Shown: positions 1-6,847 of the stretch, piece by piece
How positions within the stretch are numbered: position 1 is the first letter of the stretch
Layout of the letters: each line of letters opens with the position of its first letter
Assembly: GCF_000379825.1 (NCBI RefSeq)
Contig: NZ_KB903835.1
Location: forward strand, 331,637 to 395,636
DNA: 64,000 nucleotides
From: Longispora albida DSM 44784
GTDB lineage: Bacteria; Actinomycetota; Actinomycetes; Mycobacteriales; Micromonosporaceae
Reading direction: 5' to 3'
The notes under the pieces: generated by a model
What the model was told of the DNA's origin: nothing
Seen by the model: only the letters and a program-made list of their open reading frames with translations
Database searches by the model: none
Program-made: the position numbers and the translations under genes

Positions 1-1499
1 CCGAAACCGTTCCACATCGTCCGGTTGCCGTTCATCCAGCCGGGGTTGGCGTTGACCGGGCAGTAGTGCCGGGAGTTGCCGTCAGAGGAGACGGCACCAC
101 AGGACGCCTTGCTGCTGCGGTCGATCCAGTAGCCCGACTCGTACGGGCTCTTCGCGTTGATCGTGTACGCCAGCGGATACCCGGCGTCGAGCGCGGCGGC
201 CAGCGGGAAGATCTTGAACGTCGAGCCAGCCTGGTACCCGGTGATGTCGCCACCGCCGCTGATCAGCTTGTTGGTGGTGTTCGGGTAGGTACCCTTCTGG
301 CCCTTGCGGTCGGGGTTGGTGCTCGCGCCGTTGCCGGTCTGGTCGAGGCTGTACGTCCGGTTGACGGCCATCGCCTTGACCCGCCCGGTACCCGGCTCGA
401 TCGCCGCCATCGGGATCGCGAACGAGTTGGTGTTCTTGATCTGGGCGGCGAGACCGTCCACTGCGGCCTTCTGGAGGCCGAGGTCCAGCGAGGTGGTGAT
501 GGTGTAGCCGCCGCGCTTGAGCCGGTCCTCGCGCTCGCCGGGGCTGGTCCCGAAGGCTGGCTGTTCCTTCCACCAGGTGATCAGGTAGTCGCAGAAGAAG
601 CCGGCGTCGTTCGGCTTGGTGTTGACGCAGCCACCGCGCGGCTCGCTGGGCTCGATCTTCTTGACGTCCTTGTTCGCCTCGTCGGCCTGGGCCTGCGTGA
701 CGAACTTCTGCTTCACCATCTGGTCGAGGACGTACGTGCGCCGCTCGAACGCGATCTTCCGGCCCTCCTTGGTGGAGGGATCCGACTCGCTCGGCGACTT
801 CACCAGGCCGGCGATCAGCGAGGCCTCGGCGAGAGTCAGCTTGTCCGGCGTCTTGCCGAAGTAGACCTGGGCCGCGGCGTGGATGCCGTAGGCGCCGTGG
901 CCGAAGTAGGAGATGTTCAGGTAGCGCTCGAGGATCTGCTGCTTGGTGAGCTTCTTCTCCAGCGCCATCGCGTACCGGATCTCGCGGAGCTTGCGCGCCG
1001 GGGTCTGCACGGTCGCGGCCAGCACCTCCTGCGGCGTGGTCGCGTTGTACTGGAGCGACTGCCGGACGTACTGCATCGTCAGCGTCGACGCGCCCTGCTG
1101 CTCGCCGTCGTCGCCGCTGTTGTTGTTCGCGACGAAGGCACGGAGCACACCCTTGGGGTCGACACCCTTGTGCTCGTAGAACCGGGTGTCCTCGGCCGCG
1201 ATGATCGCCTTCTGCATCACGTCGGCGACGCCGGTGATCGGGACGTCCCGCCGGTTCTCGTCGTAGAGCATCGCGAGCTGCGTCTTGGCGTCGCTCGCGT
1301 ACACGTACGTGATCTGGGGGGCCGGCGGGTCCTTGAGCTCGCTCGGCAGCTTCTCGAAGGCCTCGGCTCCCGACTTGGCCGCAAGGCCGGACACCGCGAC
1401 GGCGGGGAACGCCGCAGCGGCCACGACAACGCCGGCGAGGACCCCGCAGATCAGCAGAGAGGTGGCGTTGGAGAGCAGGCTGTGATCACGGTCTCGCAT
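1..1499 (-). CDS. ponA2: Bifunctional penicillin-binding protein (PBP1 type), 3' part cut by window edge
   Basis: Class A PBP that polymerises and cross-links peptidoglycan outside the membrane. The visible 499 residues begin with a short cytoplasmic stretch and a membrane anchor (about residues 10-35). A GT51 transglycosylase follows, with the EDTRFYEHKGVD signature near residue 100. The transpeptidase domain then starts, with SxxK in the form GSTFK near residue 425. The KTG motif and any PASTA domain would lie past the left edge. The start is the ATG at 1499, with GAGG upstream. The order PBP, whiB, two ArsA-like ATPases matches ponA2-whiB4-Rv3680-Rv3679 in M. tuberculosis, which is why this symbol was chosen. 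The family call is firm; the exact paralogue rests on synteny. Confidence 0.95.
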   Translation of the reverse strand, partial: MRDRDHSLLSNATSLLICGVLAGVVVAAAAFPAVAVSGLAAKSGAEAFEKLPSELKDPPAPQITYVYASDAKTQLAMLYDENRRDVPITGVADVMQKAIIAAEDTRFYEHKGVDPKGVLRAFVANNNSGDDGEQQGASTLTMQYVRQSLQYNATTPQEVLAATVQTPARKLREIRYAMALEKKLTKQQILERYLNISYFGHGAYGIHAAAQVYFGKTPDKLTLAEASLIAGLVKSPSESDPSTKEGRKIAFERRTYVLDQMVKQKFVTQAQADEANKDVKKIEPSEPRGGCVNTKPNDAGFFCDYLITWWKEQPAFGTSPGEREDRLKRGGYTITTSLDLGLQKAAVDGLAAQIKNTNSFAIPMAAIEPGTGRVKAMAVNRTYSLDQTGNGASTNPDRKGQKGTYPNTTNKLISGGGDITGYQAGSTFKIFPLAAALDAGYPLAYTINAKSPYESGYWIDRSSKASCGAVSSDGNSRHYCPVNANPGWMNGNRTMWNGF

Positions 1500-1872
1500 C
1501 CAGTGCACCGCCTCAGAGTACGTGACGCGCCAATATGGCCGGCACCCCAGCAAGGGCCGGCCTGAACAGAGATAAGACGCGTCACAACGCTGCCCGGTTG
1601 CACCTTTGGCGGAATCCATCCTGGCTCCGGCACATCGACCGATCAAGGGGTTACGGCTGTGTAAGGAGAAAATTACTGTCCGATTTACTCGACAACGTTG
1701 CGTAATCGACTCACTACGGAGCATGATGATCGCGCAGGGACAGACAGCTCGGGGGTGAGCAGTTCAGCTCGGGGGTCAGTAGGTACGGCCGAAGTACTTC
1801 AGATGGTTGAAGCAGCCCGGACAGGGGGTACCGGACTGCTTGGGGGGACCAGACGAGGGGGGACCAGAGCAT
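1500..1872. promoter_or_regulatory. Divergent ponA2/whiB control region with paired 12-bp direct repeats
   Basis: This 373-bp gap between divergent genes has no convincing ORF. A 12-bp direct repeat, CAGCTCGGGGGT, occurs at 1745-1756 and 1765-1776. The 20-bp period puts both copies on the same DNA face. A possible -10 (TAGGTA, 1780-1785) follows the second copy and would drive whiB with a leader of about 80 nt. The repeats look like tandem activator sites just upstream of that -10. No clear -35 was found, and the promoter assignment is inference. Confidence 0.4.
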
Positions 1873-2163
1873 ATGAGTCTTGTTGTGGATTGGGCGAGTT
1901 CCGCCGCCTGTCGCGCCGGGGATCCCGACGCACTGTTCGTCCAGGGGGCCGAGCAGAACGTGGCGAAGCGGGTGTGCCGTACCTGCCCGGTGCGGTACGA
2001 GTGCCTGGCTGACGCGCTGGACAACCGGATCGAGTTCGGGGTCTGGGGCGGCATGACCGAACGCGAGCGCCGCGCGCTGTTGCGCAGGCACCCGCAGGTG
2101 ACGAACTGGCGGAGGCTGTTCGAGAGCGCCCTCAAGGACCGGGAACTGGCGAAGATCTGCTGA
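1873..2163 (+). CDS. whiB4: WhiB-family iron-sulfur transcription factor (WhiB4-like)
   Basis: A 96-residue Wbl protein. Four cysteines (C13, C35, C38, C44) can bind a [4Fe-4S] cluster, the GVWGG turn is at residues 56-60, and a basic tail (RRALLRRHP) follows. These proteins sense oxygen, NO or redox state and control transcription with the primary sigma factor. The ATG at 1873 is chosen because an AGGGGGG ribosome site lies about 10 nt upstream. In-frame upstream TTG starts would add a non-conserved glycine-rich leader. The position between the PBP and the two ArsA-like ATPase genes matches M. tuberculosis whiB4. It is transcribed towards the ATPase genes, which are on the other strand. Confidence 0.93.
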   Translation: MSLVVDWASSAACRAGDPDALFVQGAEQNVAKRVCRTCPVRYECLADALDNRIEFGVWGGMTERERRALLRRHPQVTNWRRLFESALKDRELAKIC

Positions 2164-2172
2164 GGCAGATGA

Positions 2173-3264
2173 CTACGACGTCACTCGCCGGAGGCCGTCG
2201 AGATCGTGGACGTCCTCCGGCTGAGCTGGCACCTCGAACACCGGTACCCCGGGGCGGGCGGCGAGGAACTGCTCGGCGATCCGCCGCTCCCGCGCCACCC
2301 GGCGGCTCAGGTCGGCGTGGACCCGCAGTACCCCGGCCGTGACGCTGCCGGCCACGGTCTCGGCGCCGGCCAGCGCCCGCTCGACCGACAGGTCCGGCAC
2401 GGCCAGCCGGTGCATCCGGTTGAGCACCAGCCCGGCGAGCGGCATCTTGTCCTCGGCGAGGCGGCCGGCGAAGTACGCGGCCTCCCGGATCGCGTCCGGC
2501 TCGGGCGCCGCCACGACCAGGAACGACGTCTCCCGCGCCTGGAGCACCCTGTAGGTCTGCTCGGCGCGCTCACGGAACCCGCCGAACATCGAGTCCAGCG
2601 CGGTCACGAAGCCGGACACGTCGGTGAGCAGCTGGCCGCCGAGAATCTTCGTGAACGCCTTCGTCACCACGCCGAACGAGGCCGTGACCAGCGTGAACAC
2701 GCTTCTGCCCCCGGCGCGGGCCGGGGCGAGCAGCATGCGCAGCATCCGGCCGTCGAGGAAGCGGGCCAGCCGCTGCGGCGCGTCGAGGAAGTCCAGCGCC
2801 GAACGCGACGGAGGGGTGTCGACGACGATCAGGTCCCACTCGTCGGTCGCGCGGAGCTGGCCGAGCTTCTCCATCGCCATGTACTCCTGCGTACCGGCGA
2901 AGGTCGAGCTCATGGCCTGGTAGAACGGGTTGGCGAAGATCTCCTTCGCCCGTTTCGGGTCGGTGTGCGCGAGCACGACCTCGTCGAAGGTCCGCTTCAT
3001 GTCGAGCATCATGGCGTAGAGCTCGCCGTCGGCGCCCTCCACCTTGCGCGGGGTGTTGTCCAGTTCGGACAGTCCCATCGACTGGGCCAGGCGGCGGGCC
3101 GGGTCGATGGTCAGCACGACGGCGCGCCTGCCGTGCTTCTCCGCCGCGCGCAGGGCCAGCGCCGCAGCCGTGGTGGTCTTGCCGACGCCGCCGGCCCCGC
3201 AGCAGACCACGATCCGGGTCTTCGGGTCGCCGAGCAGCGCGTCGATGTCGAGTGCCGAGGTCAC
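2173..3264 (-). CDS. ArsA/GET3-like anion-transporting ATPase, second of a pair
   Basis: A 363-residue P-loop ATPase of the ArsA/GET3 class. The Walker A is GAGGVGKTTT (residues 24-33), the switch region carries TIDPARRLAQS, and VVDTPPSRSALDFLD marks the Walker B/switch II region. No membrane segment is visible, so it should be a soluble dimeric NTPase. Its ATG at 3264 overlaps the stop of the upstream partner by 4 nt, so translation is coupled. The two ATPases correspond to Rv3679 and Rv3680. The M. tuberculosis pair has been linked to tolerance of toxic metabolites, but the substrate here is unknown; nothing in the sequence points to arsenite. Confidence 0.92.
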   Translation of the reverse strand: MTSALDIDALLGDPKTRIVVCCGAGGVGKTTTAAALALRAAEKHGRRAVVLTIDPARRLAQSMGLSELDNTPRKVEGADGELYAMMLDMKRTFDEVVLAHTDPKRAKEIFANPFYQAMSSTFAGTQEYMAMEKLGQLRATDEWDLIVVDTPPSRSALDFLDAPQRLARFLDGRMLRMLLAPARAGGRSVFTLVTASFGVVTKAFTKILGGQLLTDVSGFVTALDSMFGGFRERAEQTYRVLQARETSFLVVAAPEPDAIREAAYFAGRLAEDKMPLAGLVLNRMHRLAVPDLSVERALAGAETVAGSVTAGVLRVHADLSRRVARERRIAEQFLAARPGVPVFEVPAQPEDVHDLDGLRRVTS

Positions 3265-4214
3265 AGCTTCTCCCGGAGGATGGCGGCCAGCTCGTACAGC
3301 CCGGACAGGTCCACGCCGTCGGGCAGCAGTGGCAGCTCGATCAGCGGCTGGTCGAGCTTCTGGAGGTCCTCGCGCAGCCCGGCCTCCATCGCCACGCGTA
3401 CGAGATGGAGTTTGGCCTCTTCCAGCAGGCCAGTGATCGTGGCCTTGTCGGCAGGGAGGCCAGCGGCGGCCAGCCCTCGTTTCAGCTCGGCCTGGGTGAG
3501 CTTGACCCCGGCCAGTGCCTCGTCCCGGGTCGCGTTGACGATCACGGAACCGATCGGCATGTCCAGTGCCTCCAGCTCGGCGATCGCGTCCCTGGCCTCC
3601 TGGACGGGCATCTCCTCCAGCAGGGTCACGACGTGGATCGCGGCCAGCGGCGAGCGCAGCACTGCGGCCACACCCTCGCTCTGCGTCTTGATCGGCCCGA
3701 CCTTGGCCAGCTTGGCCGCCTCGGCTGTCACGTTCAGGAACCGCCCGATCCGGCCGGTCGGCGGCGCGTCGACGACGACGGCGTCGTAGACCCGCTTGCC
3801 GCCCTCCGTGCGGGTCGTCGCTTCCTTGATCTTGCCGGTGAGCAGGATGTCCCGCAGGCCGGGCGCGATGGTCGTCGCGAAGTCGAACGCGCCGAACTTC
3901 TGCAGCGCGCGTCCTGCCCGCCCCAGCCGGTAGAACATGTCCAGATATTCCAGCAGGGCTTCCTCGACGTCGACAGCGAGCGCCCGCACCTCACCGCCGT
4001 CGGGGCCCGTGGCGATCTTTCTTTCCGTGTACGGCAGGGGAGCCGTGTCGAACAGCTGCGCGATCCCCTGGCGCCCCTCCACCTCCACCAGCAGCACCCG
4101 CTTCCCGGCGCCGGCCAGCGCGAGGGCGAGAGCCGCGGCGACGGTGGTCTTGCCGGTACCGCCCTTGCCCGTGACGATGTGCAGCCGGGGCTGGTTGCCG
4201 GTCATGCCGGTCAT
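3261..4214 (-). CDS. ArsA/GET3-like anion-transporting ATPase, first of a pair
   Basis: A 317-residue partner of the following ATPase. The Walker A is GKGGTGKTTVA near residue 17, VVDAPPTGRIGRFL is the switch II motif, and the C-terminal half is helical. The start at 4214 overlaps the stop of the preceding small membrane protein by ATGA (4211-4214), giving a three-gene coupled operon (149-aa protein, this ATPase, second ATPase). A second ATG at 4205 is possible. The pair probably forms a heteromer, as proposed for Rv3679/Rv3680; that is inference. The substrate is unknown. Confidence 0.92.
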   Translation of the reverse strand: MTGMTGNQPRLHIVTGKGGTGKTTVAAALALALAGAGKRVLLVEVEGRQGIAQLFDTAPLPYTERKIATGPDGGEVRALAVDVEEALLEYLDMFYRLGRAGRALQKFGAFDFATTIAPGLRDILLTGKIKEATTRTEGGKRVYDAVVVDAPPTGRIGRFLNVTAEAAKLAKVGPIKTQSEGVAAVLRSPLAAIHVVTLLEEMPVQEARDAIAELEALDMPIGSVIVNATRDEALAGVKLTQAELKRGLAAAGLPADKATITGLLEEAKLHLVRVAMEAGLREDLQKLDQPLIELPLLPDGVDLSGLYELAAILREKL

Positions 4215-4660
4215 GAGGGCAGCCGCTTGAGGCCGCACACCCGCCAGCCGCCGTTGGACACTGTGGTGATCTCCAGCTTCTGTGAGCTGTACGTCTGCCC
4301 GTCGTTCCCGGCCAGGGTGAGGCTCGTCGTGAACACCACCTCGGTGCGCTCCTTGGACTTCTCGGCAGCCGTCCACTCGAACGCCGCAGCCGGGTGCTTC
4401 TTCAGCAGGCTGTTCGCCTCGTTGATCCCCCGGTCCACGATGGCCGGGTCCAGCTCCGGGCACAGCAGCCCGGCTGCCTTGTCCGTGTCCTGGTCGACGA
4501 ACACGCCGCCAAGGAACCCGTCGACAGCTCCGCGCGCGCTCTCCGCCCCGTGACCCTCCAGCGTCGACACCAGCACGAACGCGCCGGCACCCCCGCCGGC
4601 ACAGAGCAGGAGGAGCACGCCGGACGCGATGCCGGCGATCAGTCCGCTGCGAGAACGCAT
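4211..4660 (-). CDS. Small membrane-anchored protein, DUF4878-like
   Basis: A 149-residue protein with an N-terminal hydrophobic anchor (residues 8-32). Its extracytoplasmic domain begins AVDGFLGGVFVDQDTDKAAGLLCPEL and ends with a Trp/Cys strand (GGWRVCGL). The pattern of a short helix followed by a curved sheet resembles DUF4878/SnoaL-like lumenal domains. A GGAGGGG ribosome site precedes the ATG at 4660. It is first in the operon with the two ArsA-like ATPases (4-nt overlap) and may be their membrane partner. The function is unknown. Confidence 0.85.
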   Translation of the reverse strand: MRSRSGLIAGIASGVLLLLCAGGGAGAFVLVSTLEGHGAESARGAVDGFLGGVFVDQDTDKAAGLLCPELDPAIVDRGINEANSLLKKHPAAAFEWTAAEKSKERTEVVFTTSLTLAGNDGQTYSSQKLEITTVSNGGWRVCGLKRLPS

Positions 4661-4713
4661 GTACCCCTCCGCGTGGTGACGCCCCGACCCAGCGTAGTGC
4701 TAGTTTTCGGACC

Positions 4714-4878
4714 ATGCAGAAGTGGGAGTACGCGACTGTGCCGCTTTTGGTGCACGCGACCAAGCAGATCCTCGACAACTGGGGCCAGGACGGGTGGGAA
4801 CTCGTGAGCGTGATCCCCGGCCCGAGCGGCCCGGAGCAGCTCGTCGCCTACCTCAAGCGGCCGGTGGAGAAATCATGA
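4714..4878 (+). CDS. DUF4177-like small protein (Rv3678A-like)
   Basis: A 54-residue protein, MQKWEYATVPLL at the start and DNWGQDGWELVSVI in the middle. The pattern W-E-Y-x-x-x-P-L then GW-E-L-V-S-V is the DUF4177 signature. The ATG at 4714 follows a TAGTTT -10 (4701-4706) by 7 nt, so the message is probably leaderless. The stop overlaps the RidA start by ATGA. Position and partner match Rv3678A/Rv3678c. The gene is easily missed because of its size, but the family pattern and coupled overlap make it secure. The function is unknown. Confidence 0.9.
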   Translation: MQKWEYATVPLLVHATKQILDNWGQDGWELVSVIPGPSGPEQLVAYLKRPVEKS

Positions 4879-5333
4879 GCGACCCGTACGCCAAGATCGT
4901 CGAACTCGGCTACAAGCTGCCGAGCGTCGTCCCGCCCGTGGCCGCCTACGTGCCGGCCATCCGGTCCGGCAACCACGTCTACGTGTCGGGCCAGCTCCCG
5001 ATGGTCGAGGGCGCGCTGGCCGAGACCGGCAAGGTCGGCTCGGACGTGAGCCCGGAGCGCGCCAAGGAGCTCGCCGCGATCTGCGCGCTGAACGCCCTGG
5101 CCGCCGTCGACTCGGTCATCAACCTGAACGAGGTCGTCCGGATCGTGAAGGTCGGCGGCTTCGTGGCCTCCGCCGAGGGCTTCACCGGCCAGCCTGCCGT
5201 GATCAACGGCGCGTCTGAGCTGTTCGGCGCGGTGTTCGGCGAGGCTGGCCGGCACGCGCGTGCCGCGGTCGGCGTCGCGGAGCTGCCGCTCGGCGCCCCG
5301 GTCGAGGTCGACGTGATCGTCGAGGTCCGCTAG
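4875..5333 (+). CDS. RidA/YjgF-family protein (Rv3678c-like)
   Basis: A 152-residue RidA-superfamily protein, small and soluble, usually trimeric. Many members hydrolyse reactive enamine/imine intermediates released by PLP enzymes. Typical family features are GNHVYVSGQLP near residue 37, NALAAVDSVINLNEVVRIVKVGGFVAS in the middle, and RAAVGVAELPLGAPVEVDVIVEV at the end. It lacks the catalytic arginine pattern (SRV..) of archetypal RidA and fits the longer 150-aa subgroup found beside Rv3678A-like genes. It is coupled to the DUF4177 gene, and a strong hairpin terminator follows. Confidence 0.93.
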   Translation: MSDPYAKIVELGYKLPSVVPPVAAYVPAIRSGNHVYVSGQLPMVEGALAETGKVGSDVSPERAKELAAICALNALAAVDSVINLNEVVRIVKVGGFVASAEGFTGQPAVINGASELFGAVFGEAGRHARAAVGVAELPLGAPVEVDVIVEVR

Positions 5334-5348
5334 TTTCCTCGCTTTTCC

Positions 5349-5379
5349 CGGCCCGGATCGCTGCGATCCGGGCCGTTTT
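5349..5379 (+). terminator. Intrinsic terminator after ridA-like gene
   Basis: A perfect 12-bp stem (5349-5360 with 5364-5375, arm CGGCCCGGATCG) with a 3-nt loop is followed by TTTT. It ends the DUF4177-ridA transcript. Confidence 0.9.
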
Positions 5380-5413
5380 GCGGGTGTTGGCCCGCGAACT
5401 TTGCCTGAATTTG

Positions 5414-5419
5414 TAGGAT
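5414..5419 (+). promoter_or_regulatory. Leaderless-type -10 (TAGGAT) for 5426 gene
   Basis: TAGGAT lies exactly 6 nt before the ATG at 5426. No Shine-Dalgarno or clear -35 is present, so a leaderless mRNA is expected. Confidence 0.5.
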
Positions 5420-5425
5420 TCACAG

Positions 5426-5962
5426 ATGGGGTCTGCCTGGTTCGCGTACGCAGCCGGGATCACCGGCACCCTCGCGAACCTCCTCCTCGCGGCCTTCTAC
5501 CTCTTCCACCGCAACTGGCTCGGTGCGCTGAACGACCTCACCGGCTCGCTGTCCACCCTGCTCATGATCCCGGTCGCGCTCACGCTGGGCGGCCGGGTGG
5601 AGACCCCGATCGCGCTCGCGGCGCTGGCCGTCCTCACGGTCGGCGGGCCGCTGCTCGTCTTCGGCCTCATCTCGTTCGAGCGGCAGGTGCCGTTCATGCT
5701 CGGCGCGTTCCTGGTGCTGTCCGTCTGGCTGATCCTCGTCAACCGGCAGCCCCGGGCCGGCCTGCCGTCCTGGGTGGCCACCCTGGGTCTGTCCTGCGGC
5801 GTCGCGGCCCTCGCCAGCGCGGCCGTCGCCGGCCTCGCCCTCACCACCCGGGCTGGCTCCCGCCTGCGGACCGTACTGCTCGTGATCGGCGGGGTGCCGG
5901 GGATGCTGGTGTGGGCGGCCGTCCCGATCTGGTTCCTGCTGGTCGGCTGGTACTGGACCTGA
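5426..5962 (+). CDS. Multi-spanning membrane protein of unknown function
   Basis: A 178-residue integral membrane protein. Five or so hydrophobic segments are visible, around residues 4-26, 37-52, 62-81, 88-106 and 115-140, plus a C-terminal one at 148-176 ending GWYWT. No catalytic or transport motif is recognised. It stands alone between the ridA-like terminator and the metallo-beta-lactamase gene, on the same strand. The spacing of a TAGGAT -10 before the ATG supports this start. Another frame here yields an Arg/Pro-rich shadow that can be ignored. Confidence 0.85.
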   Translation: MGSAWFAYAAGITGTLANLLLAAFYLFHRNWLGALNDLTGSLSTLLMIPVALTLGGRVETPIALAALAVLTVGGPLLVFGLISFERQVPFMLGAFLVLSVWLILVNRQPRAGLPSWVATLGLSCGVAALASAAVAGLALTTRAGSRLRTVLLVIGGVPGMLVWAAVPIWFLLVGWYWT

Positions 5963-6002
5963 TCCTGACCTTTGCTTGTGTCCTTGATCTGACCTGAGGT
6001 GG

Positions 6003-6059
6003 CCCGCTGAGGGCGGCGAGGCGAAACCCCGCAACGCGCGCATCGTCGCCCTCAGCGGG
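6003..6059. repeat. Inverted repeat with 33-nt loop between two genes
   Basis: A perfect 12-bp inverted repeat (CCCGCTGAGGGC at 6003-6014, complement at 6048-6059) encloses 33 nt. It lies in the 132-bp gap before the hydrolase gene. No U-run follows either arm. It could be a factor-dependent terminator for the membrane-protein gene or a mobile palindrome; only one copy is seen here. Confidence 0.5.
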
Positions 6060-6082
6060 TCGGCACCACCCCAAGTCGGCAG

Positions 6083-6088
6083 TATCCT
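6083..6088 (+). promoter_or_regulatory. Leaderless-type -10 (TATCCT) for MBL hydrolase
   Basis: TATCCT ends 6 nt before the ATG at 6095, and no ribosome site lies between. Confidence 0.5.
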
Positions 6089-6094
6089 CGTGGC

Positions 6095-6847
6095 ATGAGT
6101 GGTGGGGGGCGTATGTCTGGGTCCGCTGGCGCGCTGCTGGATGCGCTGCCGGGCTGGGCCACGCTGTACCGTGCGCCCAACCCCGGCCCGATGACGTTGA
6201 CCGGGACGAACACCTGGGTGCTCGGCGGGTCGGTCGTCGTGGACCCGGGGCCGCCGGACGACGAGCACCTCGCACAGCTCACGTCCGCCGAGCTGATCAT
6301 CGTCACCCACGGTCACCACGACCACGTCGAGGGCGCGCCCCGCCTGGCCGAGCTGACCGGGGCCCCGGTGCTGGCCGCCGACCGGGAGCACGGCCAGCCG
6401 CTGCCCGAGCTGATCGAGGCCGCCGGGCTGAGCATCCGCGTGCTGCGTACCCCTGGGCACACCTCCGACTCGGTCAGCCTCGTGGTGAACGACGAGGCGG
6501 TGCTGACCGGCGACACCATCCTCGGCCAGGGCAGCACGATCGTGGCCCACCCCGACGGCAACCTCGCCGCGTACCTGGGCAGCCTCGACCGGCTCGCGGC
6601 CCTCGGCGACATCCCGGCCCTGCCCGGCCACGGCCCGGCGCTCGCGAGCGTCCGGCAGGCCGCCAGCCACTACCGCGAGCACCGGCTCGCCCGGCTGGAG
6701 CAGGTCAGGTCGGCTGTGCTGGAGGGTGCTGCCAGCGCCGCCGACGTCGTCAAGGTGGTGTACCGGGACACCGATCCGGCGCTCTGGTGGGCTGCCGAAC
6801 TGACGGTCCAGGCCCAGCTCGACTACCTGAACAGCGAGCGCTCGTGA
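6095..6847 (+). CDS. Metallo-beta-lactamase-fold hydrolase (Rv3677c-like)
   Basis: A 250-residue MBL-fold hydrolase of the LACTB2-like group. The metal-binding motif THGHHDHVEGA is near residue 72. Further metal ligands are the His of TPGHTSDSV, the Asp of LTGDTILGQGST and the His of PGHGP. A C-terminal winged-helix-like segment (DVVKVVYRDTDPALWWAAELTVQAQLDYL) is typical of the LACTB2 class. The substrate is unknown; relatives act on nucleic acids or thioesters. It corresponds to Rv3677c, which sits next to crp in mycobacteria. Here a large cyclase gene has been inserted in between, and its GTG start overlaps this stop by 4 nt. Confidence 0.93.
   Translation: MSGGGRMSGSAGALLDALPGWATLYRAPNPGPMTLTGTNTWVLGGSVVVDPGPPDDEHLAQLTSAELIIVTHGHHDHVEGAPRLAELTGAPVLAADREHGQPLPELIEAAGLSIRVLRTPGHTSDSVSLVVNDEAVLTGDTILGQGSTIVAHPDGNLAAYLGSLDRLAALGDIPALPGHGPALASVRQAASHYREHRLARLEQVRSAVLEGAASAADVVKVVYRDTDPALWWAAELTVQAQLDYLNSERS

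Noticed and set aside
66..1565. Long plus-strand ORF opposite the PBP gene
   Set aside because: Arg/Val/Leu-biased shadow in GC-rich DNA; the minus strand encodes unmistakable GT51 and transpeptidase motifs.
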